Shown piece after piece: positions 53,773 to 60,919 of a stretch of 64,000 nt of DNA. A program made the position numbers and the translations under genes. The notes below the pieces were generated by a model. The model was not told the origin of the DNA, did not search any database, and worked only from the letters and a program-made list of their open reading frames with translations. How positions within the stretch are numbered: position 1 is the first letter of the stretch; each line of letters opens with the position of its first letter. The DNA lies in NCBI RefSeq assembly GCF_014205295.1, contig NZ_JACHNF010000001.1, positions 2,294,001 through 2,358,000 of the forward strand, written 5' to 3'. Source of the DNA: Kribbella solani. Lineage in GTDB: Bacteria; Actinomycetota; Actinomycetes; Propionibacteriales; Kribbellaceae.

Positions 53773-53895
53773 GCTGTGATCCTCCCGATCGCCGGCGGTC
53801 CGGCGACGTTTTCGATAGACCCCGTATTGACAGTGTGGACATAGGCCTCAACCCTCGACCAGCGGTTGAGGCCCGGTAACGCTATCAGTTGGCTG

Positions 53896-54279
53896 TCAGC
53901 TCTGGTCGAGCTGTCCCTGATAGGTGTCGGCATCCATCAGCGCCGCCACCTCGGCGGCGTCCTCGACCTCGATGTCGAGCAGCCAGCCCTCGCCGTACGG
54001 GTCGGTGTTGACCAGGTCCGGCTGGTCGCCGAGCGCCTCGTTCACCGCGCGCACGGTGCCGTTCACCGGGGCGAACAGATCGTTCACGCTCTTGGTCGAC
54101 TCGAGCTCGCCGCAGGAGTCACCGGCCCGCACCACGGTGCCGACATCGGGCAGCTGCACGTACACGATGTCGCCGAGCTGCTCCTGCGCGAAGTCGGTGA
54201 TACCGACCCGCACCGGTCCCTCCTCAGCGGCCTTCACCCACTCGTGCTCGGCCGTGTACTTCAGGTCTTCGGGGTACAC
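53896..54279 (-). CDS. gcvH: Glycine cleavage system H protein
   Basis: 127 residues. Lipoyl-carrier that shuttles the aminomethyl group between GcvP, GcvT and GcvL. The lipoylated lysine is K63 in CGELESTKSVNDLFAPVNG. N-terminal DLKYTAEHEWVK is typical. GTG at 54279 with AAGGGAA upstream. It is in the same gene row as gcvP but separated by five genes and not under the riboswitch. Confidence 0.96.
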   Translation of the reverse strand: MYPEDLKYTAEHEWVKAAEEGPVRVGITDFAQEQLGDIVYVQLPDVGTVVRAGDSCGELESTKSVNDLFAPVNGTVRAVNEALGDQPDLVNTDPYGEGWLLDIEVEDAAEVAALMDADTYQGQLDQS

Positions 54280-54330
54280 CGTCGTTCCCTTTCGTCGAAA
54301 CTGCAGTGCCGTTGCGGACTGCAGGGGCAG

Positions 54331-55236
54331 CTACTTCGTCGGGCTGGCCGCCGGGCGAGCGTAACGATGCTCCTCCGGCGCGTGCAAGGCGGTGATCTGG
54401 AGGGCCGGCAGCTCGGTCACCTCGGCCGTTCCGCCGACCTGCGGACCGGTCACCTCGCTGACCAGACCACCCGGGAAGTTCGCCGCCCCGGACAGGTTGT
54501 GCGACTCCCCGATCGCCTCCACCACGTACGGGGACGTCACCTTCTTGCCGTCGACCGCGATTCCCGGCGCGTCGTCGACGAAGTCGGTACTCGCCACCAC
54601 CCGGACCGCGCCGTTGATCTGGATCGCCTCGGCGCCCGCGTCCCGGAGCTCCTCGATCGCGTCCAGCAGGTTGCTCGAGGTCATCTTGCCCTGCGGGTCG
54701 TTCAGCGTGATCCGTACCCCCGGTCCTTGCGCCGGCAGCGTACCGGCCAGGATGCCGAGGGTACGGACCTGGGCCTCGGCCTGCTCGCGGGCGGTCTGGG
54801 CCTTGTCCGCGCTGGAGGACAGCGAGTTCTTCCGCTCCTCCAGGTCGGTGATCTCGCTCTCCAGCCGGCGGGTGTTCTGGCCGAGGCCGTCCAGGATCGC
54901 GATCAGGTCCTCGCGGCGGGCGTTCTGGTACCCGTCGTCGGCCCGGTTCACCCGGACCTGGACGACCGCCATGCAGGCCACCAGCGCGAGCACCAGGGCG
55001 ACGATCGCCTGGCCGCGGGACGGCTTGAACCCGGTCCGCAGCCGGCGCAGCGCCAGGTTCGGCGTTTTCGGCTTCGGTTTGGGCATCGGGGTCGGCACGG
55101 GCTTGGCGTCCGCCTTGAGCTTGGCGTCCGGCTCGGGCTGCGGTTCGGGCTTCGGTTCCGGTCGCGGGGGCGGCGGCTGGTCCGGTTGCTTGTCCGGCGT
55201 CTGGTCCGGGGTCTGGTCCGGTTTGTCGTCGGTCAT
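54331..55236 (-). CDS. DUF881 membrane-anchored protein, second copy
   Basis: 301 residues. The N-terminal 60 residues are a Pro/Glu/Lys/Asp linker (DKPDQTPDQTPDKQPDQPPP), then one transmembrane helix (AIVALVLALVACMAVVQV), a coiled coil and the DUF881 domain (GPGVRITLNDPQGKMTSSNLL, GAEAIQINGAVRVVASTDF). Extracytoplasmic, unknown function, always near pgsA and sbp in Actinobacteria. ATG at 55236, one base after the sbp stop. Confidence 0.88.
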   Translation of the reverse strand: MTDDKPDQTPDQTPDKQPDQPPPPRPEPKPEPQPEPDAKLKADAKPVPTPMPKPKPKTPNLALRRLRTGFKPSRGQAIVALVLALVACMAVVQVRVNRADDGYQNARREDLIAILDGLGQNTRRLESEITDLEERKNSLSSSADKAQTAREQAEAQVRTLGILAGTLPAQGPGVRITLNDPQGKMTSSNLLDAIEELRDAGAEAIQINGAVRVVASTDFVDDAPGIAVDGKKVTSPYVVEAIGESHNLSGAANFPGGLVSEVTGPQVGGTAEVTELPALQITALHAPEEHRYARPAASPTK

Positions 55237-55237
55237 G

Positions 55238-55570
55238 TCAGGCCCGGAAGATGTGCCGGCGGATCGCCGCCATGTTGGTGAAGATACGGATACCGAGCAC
55301 GACGACCACGCCGGTGGACAGCTGCGAGCCGACCCCGAGCTGGTCGCCCAGGTACACGATCAGGGCCGCGATCAGCACGTTGGACACGAACGACACCACG
55401 AACACCTTGTCGTCGAAGATCCCGTCCAGGAACGCGCGCAGCGCCCCGAACACCGCGTCCAGCGCGGCGACCACCGCGATCGGCAGGTACGGCTGCGCCC
55501 ACTCCGGTACGTCGGGCGCGACCAGCAGGCCGATCACGACCCCGGCAACGAGTCCGAGTACGGCGATCAT
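55238..55570 (-). CDS. Small basic protein Sbp (DUF1290)
   Basis: 110 residues, three hydrophobic helices (LGLVAGVVIGLLVAPDVP; LPIAVVAALDAVFGALRAFL; VFVVSFVSNVLIAALIVYLG), C-terminal RIFTNMAAIRRHIFRA. DUF1290 family, conserved between the two DUF881 genes. The ATG at 55570 overlaps the stop of the upstream DUF881 gene (ATGA). Function unknown. Confidence 0.88.
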   Translation of the reverse strand: MIAVLGLVAGVVIGLLVAPDVPEWAQPYLPIAVVAALDAVFGALRAFLDGIFDDKVFVVSFVSNVLIAALIVYLGDQLGVGSQLSTGVVVVLGIRIFTNMAAIRRHIFRA

Positions 55571-56409
55571 TTCGGACCCACCTTCGCGTAACGCAACGCG
55601 ATCGTCGCATCGGCCGGCACCAGCAAGGAGTCCTCCGTCGTGATGGTGGATCGAACATCGAAGTTGCTGACCAGGTACTGCACCCACTGCCCGCCCGAGC
55701 TCTGCGCGAACCGGGCCGGCATCGTCGCGGTGTCGCCGATCGCGAGCACCGTGTACGGCGGGGTGAGCGAGCTGTAGTCGACCGTGATGGCGCTGCCCGC
55801 GCCGCGAATCGCGGTCAGTGAGGTGATCCGGTGACCGTTCACCGAGATCGCCTCCGCGCCGGCCGTCCACAGGCCGTTGACCAGCTGCTGCAGATCGACG
55901 TCGAGGATGCGGCCTTCTTTGGCGTCGGCGTTCTTGGCGTCGTCGATGACCGCCTTGATGCCGGGCCCGGTGGCCGCGATCGCCCCGGTCTGCAGCTCCA
56001 GGTCGTCGAGCTTCTGCTGCAGGGCCGCGCCGCTGCTGTCGTTGCTCAGTCCGCTCGCCTGCAGGCCGCGTACCTCGTCGGCGAGCCCGGACTGCCGGTT
56101 GCGCAGGTCGGACAACCGGGTGTCGGCCTGGTTGATCCGGGTGATCAGCTCCTTGCGCTGCTTCTCCGCCTCCGGCGCGGCACGGTAGTTCTGCGCGGCG
56201 GCGACCGCGAGCAGGAAACCGAGAACGACAGTCGCGGCGACCAGCATCGCCCGGTAGCGGTAGCGGGACCGGGCGGACTTGCCGTCCTGGTTCGGCCGGG
56301 TCCTGGCGGCAGCGGCGTACCCCTCGTCGATCGGGTGCGCCATCAGGTTGTTCAGCAGCGACATCGACGCGTCGACGCGCCGTGGCTTGGACGGGGCTTG
56401 CTGGGTCAC
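55567..56409 (-). CDS. DUF881 membrane-anchored protein, first copy
   Basis: 280 residues. Cytoplasmic N-terminus with SLLNNLMAHPIDEGYAAAA, one helix (MLVAATVVLGFLLAVAAAQ), a coiled coil (KQRKELITRINQADTRLSDLRN) and DUF881 domain (GPGIKAVIDDAKNADAKEG, GAEAISVNGHRITSLTAIRG). Paralogue of the gene at 54331. It starts 4 bp after the pgsA stop. Confidence 0.88.
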   Translation of the reverse strand: MTQQAPSKPRRVDASMSLLNNLMAHPIDEGYAAAARTRPNQDGKSARSRYRYRAMLVAATVVLGFLLAVAAAQNYRAAPEAEKQRKELITRINQADTRLSDLRNRQSGLADEVRGLQASGLSNDSSGAALQQKLDDLELQTGAIAATGPGIKAVIDDAKNADAKEGRILDVDLQQLVNGLWTAGAEAISVNGHRITSLTAIRGAGSAITVDYSSLTPPYTVLAIGDTATMPARFAQSSGGQWVQYLVSNFDVRSTITTEDSLLVPADATIALRYAKVGPK

Positions 56410-56413
56410 CTGT

Positions 56414-57010
56414 CTACCCGGCCGTGTCCTTGATCGGTTTCACCGTCTGGATCAGGTGCCGCAGCTGCGCGAAGTACAGCGCGCCGGCCCAGTAGTACAG
56501 CCCCGTACCCCAGATCGCGAACGCCCAGCCGAACACCCGGGCCAGCATGTTCAGCGTGCTGTCGCCGTCCCCGAGCAGGAGCAGCGGGAACGCGTACAGC
56601 AGGCAGAACGTCGCGGACTTGCCGAGGAAGTGCACCGGCAGCGCGTTGAACCCGCGGCGGTGCAGCGCCGGCAAGGTGAGGGTCAGCAGTACGTCCCGCA
56701 GCGGCAGCGCGATCGCCAGCCACCACGGGATGATGTCGCGCAGCGCCAGACCGATCACGGTGGCGAAGATGTACAGCCGGTCCGCGACCGGGTCGAGCAT
56801 CTGGCCGAGCCGGGTGGTCTGGTTCATCCGGCGGGCGATCTGGCCGTCGGCCCAGTCGGTGAAGCCGGAGATCGCCAGCACCAGCAGCGCCCAGCCGTCC
56901 GCCTTCGGGCCGAGAACCAGCCACAAGAACAGCGGCACGCCCAGCAACCGAAGGAAACTGAGCGCGTTCGGGATCGTCCACACCCGGTCGGACACTTCCA
57001 AGTCCGGCAC
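56414..57010 (-). CDS. pgsA: CDP-alcohol phosphatidyltransferase (phosphatidylglycerophosphate synthase-like)
   Basis: 198 residues. The full family motif is present: D55-G56-x2-A59-R60-x8-G69-x3-D73-x3-D77 (DGQIARRMNQTTRLGQMLDP plus VAD). About five transmembrane helices. Transfers a phosphatidyl group from CDP-diacylglycerol to an alcohol such as glycerol-3-phosphate. GTG at 57010 with GGGAGGGG upstream; longer frames are outside the conserved region. Position of Rv1822 (pgsA2). Confidence 0.9.
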   Translation of the reverse strand: MPDLEVSDRVWTIPNALSFLRLLGVPLFLWLVLGPKADGWALLVLAISGFTDWADGQIARRMNQTTRLGQMLDPVADRLYIFATVIGLALRDIIPWWLAIALPLRDVLLTLTLPALHRRGFNALPVHFLGKSATFCLLYAFPLLLLGDGDSTLNMLARVFGWAFAIWGTGLYYWAGALYFAQLRHLIQTVKPIKDTAG

Positions 57011-57083
57011 GCGACCCCTCCCTCTCTCACCCTGAGTACCCGTCGTAACTGTACTGGGGCATGCCGACAGGTTTGCCCCCGGC

Positions 57084-57097
57084 CATGCCGGGGCATG
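57084..57097. promoter_or_regulatory. Palindrome between pgsA and the YCII gene
   Basis: CATGCC-GG-GGCATG is an exact 14-bp dyad, and GGGGCATGCC occurs both at 57056-57065 and at 57090-57099. It lies about 75 bp upstream of pgsA and 105 bp upstream of the divergent YCII gene. Possible operator or hairpin. Confidence 0.3.
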
Positions 57098-57202
57098 CCC
57101 TTCCATTCCCCTGATACCTGAACGCGGCGGGCGCGGCGTTGCTATGGGCGGTATGAAGCGGTGACCCGATCGATACCCCTTGGTGATGCTTACGCTGAGC
57201 AG

Positions 57203-57571
57203 ATGAAGTTCCTGGTACTGATCTACGGCAACCCGGAGTCACGCGCGGTCTGGGACACGCTGACGGACGAACAGAAGCGGGAAGGGATGGCTGGGTACGC
57301 CGCTCTGCACGAGGCACTTGCGGCTCGCGGCGAGCTGGTGGCGTCGGAGTCACTCGACGATCCTGGGCTGACCAAACAGGTGCTGGTCCGCGACGGTCAG
57401 GCACTGACCACGGACGGACCGTTCGCGGAGGTGAAGGAGCAGCTGGCCGGCTTCTACCTACTCGACTGCGACACGCTGGATCGTGCTGTGGAGATTGTCA
57501 CGCAGATCCCGGAAGCGCCGTTCAGCGTGGTGGAGGTACGTCCGGTCCGCGATCTCGGCGCGTTCGCTTGA
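57203..57571 (+). CDS. YCII/DGPF-domain protein linked to an ECF42 sigma factor
   Basis: 122 residues. MKFLVLIYGNPESRAVWDTL and the DGPF motif (LTTDGPFAEVKEQLAGFYLL) define the family, whose biochemical role is unclear. Such genes regularly neighbour ECF42 sigma genes and may sense or be controlled by them. Stop overlaps the sigma start (TTGA). ATG at 57203. Confidence 0.92.
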   Translation: MKFLVLIYGNPESRAVWDTLTDEQKREGMAGYAALHEALAARGELVASESLDDPGLTKQVLVRDGQALTTDGPFAEVKEQLAGFYLLDCDTLDRAVEIVTQIPEAPFSVVEVRPVRDLGAFA

Positions 57572-58776
57572 TCGAGCGACGCTTGATCGAGGACATGCTC
57601 CGGGAGCTGACTCCCCAGGTTCTGGCCGCGCTGGTACGACGGTACGGCGACTTCGACGCGTGCGAGGACGCCGTACAGGAAGCTCTGTTGGCGGCGGCGC
57701 GGCAGTGGCCGGGTGAAGGTGTTCCGGACAACCCACGCGGCTGGCTGGTCACGGTCGCTTCCCGGCGGCGGATCGAGGTACTGCGGAGCGACACCGCCCG
57801 CGTACGCCGGGAGGAGACCGTAGCGTCGTGGACCCCGCCCGAACCGGCCTCGTCCGCCGACGACTCGCTCACGTTGCTGATGCTCTGCTGCCACCCCGCA
57901 CTGACCGCGCAGTCGCAGGTCGCGCTGACACTGCGCGCGGTCGGCGGACTGACGACCGGTGAGATCGCCCGGGCGTTCCTGGTGCCGGAGGCAACGATCG
58001 GGCAGCGGATCAGCCGGGCGAAGGCGAAGCTGCAAGGTGCCCGGTTCGCGATGCCGCCGGTGGCTGAGCAGGCCGAGCGGTTGGCGGCCGTACTGCATGT
58101 GCTCTATCTGATCTTCAACGAGGGCTACACGGCGTCGTCCGGCGCATCGCTGCACCGGGTCGAGCTGAGCGCGGAGGCGATCCGGCTGACCCGGCAGCTG
58201 CGGACGCTGCTGCCGGCGGAGGGTGAGGTGGCGGGGCTGCTCGCGCTGATGCTGCTGACGGACGCGCGGCGACCGGCACGAACCACCGCGGACGGCGCGC
58301 TGGTGCCGTTGCCGGAGCAGGACCGTACGTTGTGGGACACCGCTGCGATTGCCGAAGGCACTGAGCTGATCACGTCAACGTTGCGTACGGCGCCAGTCGG
58401 GTCGTACCAGCTGCAGGCCGCGATCGCCGCGGTACACGACCAGGCGCAGCGTGCCGAAGACACGGACTGGCGCGAGATCCTGATGCTGTACGAACTGCTC
58501 GAAGCGACCGCGCCCGGGCCGATGGTGACGTTGAACCGGATCGTCGCGGTCGCGATGGTGCATGGTCCGGCGGATGGACTGGCGTTGCTTGACGCGGTTG
58601 ATCCGGCGTTGAAGAACCATCACCGGCTGGCCGCCGTACGAGCACATCTGCTCGAGCTGGCCGGTGACCGCGCGGCGGCGCTGGCCGCGTACGAGCTGGC
58701 GGCCCGGCTTACGCAGAGCGTTCCGGAGCAGCGGTATCTGCAGGCCCGGGCTGCTGGATTGGGCGGCCCCAGCTGA
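57568..58776 (+). CDS. ECF42-type RNA polymerase sigma factor with long C-terminal extension
   Basis: 402 residues. Sigma region 2 (VRRYGDFDACEDAVQEALLAA) and region 4 (GGLTTGEIARAFLVPEATIGQRISRAKAKL) occupy the first 170 residues. The remaining 230 residues form the TPR-like extension of the ECF42 group (LYLIFNEGYTASSG, then ALNRIVAVAM-like TLNRIVAVAMVHGP). These factors have no anti-sigma. The TTG at 57568 overlaps the YCII stop, giving translational coupling. The 3' end overlaps the convergent methyltransferase by 68 bp. Confidence 0.92.
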   Translation: MIERRLIEDMLRELTPQVLAALVRRYGDFDACEDAVQEALLAAARQWPGEGVPDNPRGWLVTVASRRRIEVLRSDTARVRREETVASWTPPEPASSADDSLTLLMLCCHPALTAQSQVALTLRAVGGLTTGEIARAFLVPEATIGQRISRAKAKLQGARFAMPPVAEQAERLAAVLHVLYLIFNEGYTASSGASLHRVELSAEAIRLTRQLRTLLPAEGEVAGLLALMLLTDARRPARTTADGALVPLPEQDRTLWDTAAIAEGTELITSTLRTAPVGSYQLQAAIAAVHDQAQRAEDTDWREILMLYELLEATAPGPMVTLNRIVAVAMVHGPADGLALLDAVDPALKNHHRLAAVRAHLLELAGDRAAALAAYELAARLTQSVPEQRYLQARAAGLGGPS

Positions 58777-59515
58777 GTTGGGCCTCGATGGACAGGTCGA
58801 GGACGCCGTCGTGCGCGTACGGGCGGAGGGTTTGCTCGACGCTCTGATCGAATGCGACTGCTTCGTCGGCCGTCATCAGGTCGCGTGCCAGACTTGACGT
58901 CGAGTGCAACTTCTCGATGTAGTCGGCGACCGATTGCCGGTACGTGACCCGCGCGGTTCGCGCCGTACCGGTCAGCTCGAGCAGCCCGCGGTCCCGGATC
59001 GCGTCGACCACGCTGAACGACGGGTCGTGGTTCTTCTTCCGCGAATGCCGCTCGAGGATCGGCAGCAACTCGCCCAGCCACGGCTCGTCGACCGCGCCGT
59101 GCTCGATGACGACCAGCTGGGCCTTCGGGGTCAGGTGCGGGACGATCCGGGCGAACGTCTCCGCCCAAGGCATCCAGTGAATACTCGCGCCCGCCGTCAC
59201 CAGGGCGTACGGGCCGTCGAGGTCAGCGGTCTCGATCGGGCTGACCTGCCAGCTGAGATTCGGACGGTCGCCGCCGGGGCGCCGCCGGCCCGCGTCGACC
59301 ATGCGCTGGGAGAAGTCGATCGCGTCAACCCACTCGACCCGCGGCGCGAGCGGACGCGCGATCGCGCCCTCCCCCGCGCCGATATCGAGCACCCGCCGAG
59401 GCTCGTCACCGATCAGACCTTCGAGCCGATCGAACACTTCATCCGGGTACGGCGGCCGGTACTGGTACGCCGCCGCCACCGCCTCGTACTGGAACGTCGC
59501 CGCAAGCTCGGTCAT
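58709..59515 (-). CDS. Class I SAM-dependent methyltransferase
   Basis: 268 residues. Motif I VLDIGAGEGAIARPLAP, post-I VDAIDFSQRMVDAGR, and a hydrophobic IHWMPWAETFARIVPHL. Small-molecule type with an N-terminal AYQYRPPYPDEVFDRLEGL. The C-terminus is antisense to the sigma gene over 68 bp. Substrate unknown. Confidence 0.85.
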   Translation of the reverse strand: MTELAATFQYEAVAAAYQYRPPYPDEVFDRLEGLIGDEPRRVLDIGAGEGAIARPLAPRVEWVDAIDFSQRMVDAGRRRPGGDRPNLSWQVSPIETADLDGPYALVTAGASIHWMPWAETFARIVPHLTPKAQLVVIEHGAVDEPWLGELLPILERHSRKKNHDPSFSVVDAIRDRGLLELTGTARTARVTYRQSVADYIEKLHSTSSLARDLMTADEAVAFDQSVEQTLRPYAHDGVLDLSIEAQLSWGRPIQQPGPADTAAPERSA

Positions 59516-59569
59516 TCTTCAGACCTTAGCCCCCTGGATCCACGCGAACCGGCGCTTCCACCTGGCCGA

Positions 59570-59878
59570 TCAGCTGCCGTTCTGCACCGGATAGTGGATG
59601 ACGACCACACCACCGGTGGCGTAATTGGCTACATCGGCCGACAGTTCCTGGCCCTGCGGAGACGCGCTCGCCGCCGCGTACGCCGCGGCATCCGCGAACT
59701 CGGCCTCGAACACCGCGAAGTACGGCGTCTCTCCCCGCGCCGCCGCCACCTCGAAGCTGTAGCGCCACGCCAGCACGCCCGGCCACCGCTCGACCAGCGG
59801 GAGGTGTTTGCTCACGTAGTAGTCGCGGAAGTGGTCGGGATCGACGGGCTCGGGATACAGCACCAACACCTTGTGCAC
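59570..59878 (-). CDS. EthD-like ferredoxin-like-fold (dimeric alpha-beta barrel) protein
   Basis: 102 residues. HKVLVLYPEPVDPDHFRDYY and KHLPLVERWPGVLAWRY fit the EthD domain found in ring-modifying or peroxide-related small enzymes. Divergent from an HxlR regulator gene, 130 bp apart. Substrate unknown. Confidence 0.82.
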   Translation of the reverse strand: MHKVLVLYPEPVDPDHFRDYYVSKHLPLVERWPGVLAWRYSFEVAAARGETPYFAVFEAEFADAAAYAAASASPQGQELSADVANYATGGVVVIHYPVQNGS

Positions 59879-59933
59879 AACAGCCTCCGTTCAGCGGCGA
59901 GCGCCCACAACATCCTGGCCGTCGCCATCCAAA

Positions 59934-59952
59934 TGCTTCGAAAATCGAAGCA
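59934..59952. promoter_or_regulatory. HxlR-type operator in the divergent EthD/hxlR promoter region
   Basis: TGCTTCGA-AAA-TCGAAGCA is a perfect inverted repeat of 19 bp. A further half-site ATCGAAGCA lies near 59979-59987. GATAATG, similar to a -10 box, sits between the two. Autoregulation and control of the divergent gene are likely. Confidence 0.6.
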
Positions 59953-60008
59953 CTGAGGAACACGATAATGTGTCGGATATCGAAGCAGCAAGAGGGAACG
60001 GAGCGACG

Positions 60009-60353
60009 ATGGCGACACCCAGACCGGGACAGGCAGTCCGAGGATCGAGCACCGGCCGGCCACTGATGGCCGCCCTCGACCTGTTCGGCCGCAGATGGAA
60101 CCTGCGCATCGTCTGGGAACTCCGGCAAGGCCCGGTCGGGTTCCGTGCGCTGCAGGAGCGCTGCGACAACATGTCCTCCAGCGTCCTCCGCCAACGACTG
60201 ACCGAACTACTCGACGCAGCCATCGTCGAACAACACCCCGACACCACCTACGCCCTCACTGACCTCGGCCACAGCGCCCACCGCGCACTACGCCCCCTGG
60301 CCCGCTGGTCCACCGAATGGGCCGAAACCCTCTCTCCCACCAACCCCGACTAA
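60009..60353 (+). CDS. HxlR-family winged-helix transcriptional regulator
   Basis: 114 residues from the ATG at 60009. RPLMAALDLFGRRWNLRIVWEL, then GVGFRAL-like VGFRALQERCDNMSSSVLRQRL are the HxlR winged-helix. A single cysteine in the recognition-helix region (RCDN) could make it redox-responsive, as in some family members. Divergent from the EthD gene and next to a perfect dyad. GTG 59970 would add 13 residues. Confidence 0.88.
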   Translation: MATPRPGQAVRGSSTGRPLMAALDLFGRRWNLRIVWELRQGPVGFRALQERCDNMSSSVLRQRLTELLDAAIVEQHPDTTYALTDLGHSAHRALRPLARWSTEWAETLSPTNPD

Positions 60354-60919
60354 CAACCTCCAGCCCCCACCATTTTGAGTGGTTGACCTCCACGGTTGCC
60401 CCGTCACCCCTCGCAGGCGGGAGACCCCCGCCAACGCAGCGCGCACCCTGCACCACCAACCCAACCGAGGGGGGCGAGTTGCGCGGTTCTTTCTTCCGAA
60501 ACCGATCCGATCCCAAGCCCCACCGCCGTACGCCCGATCGCAGCATCAGCGAGCCATCGCGGCATCACGCGGGAATCCTCGGGTTCGGGTCGTAGCCAGG
60601 CACGGCGGAGAACAGCACGTCTTCACCAGCAGCCGGCTGGAGTCTGCCGACAGCGAACACCGGGCGGCAGGCCCTCACCATGACACGCCCGCGCCGGACG
60701 ACAACCACGTTGTGCAACCACCGACGAGTTGCAACCCGCCACCAGTGAAACAACCCGCCAGCCATACGACCGGGCCGCAGGCTCGGTTGGTCAACCGCAG
60801 GTTCGGCTGAGCACCGCACGTTGGACAGCCGCACGTTCGACTGAGCACCGCAGGTTGAACAACCGCACGTTCGACTGGGCAGTCGTAGGTTGGTTGGTCA
60901 GTCGCGGGTTTGGTGTGGG
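60354..60919. other. 566-bp intergenic region with degenerate 34-bp repeats
   Basis: It lies between hxlR and the 3' end of imuB. No open frame has a credible start and composition. Near 60795-60896 the motif CCGCA(G/C)GTT recurs at 60795, 60814, 60829, 60848 and 60863 with alternating 19- and 15-base spacing, that is, a 34-bp tandem unit. It degrades into TCGTAGGTT forms at 60883 and TCGCGGGTT at 60902. A TTGACC element near 60379 could be a promoter. Possibly decayed sequence. Confidence 0.5.
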
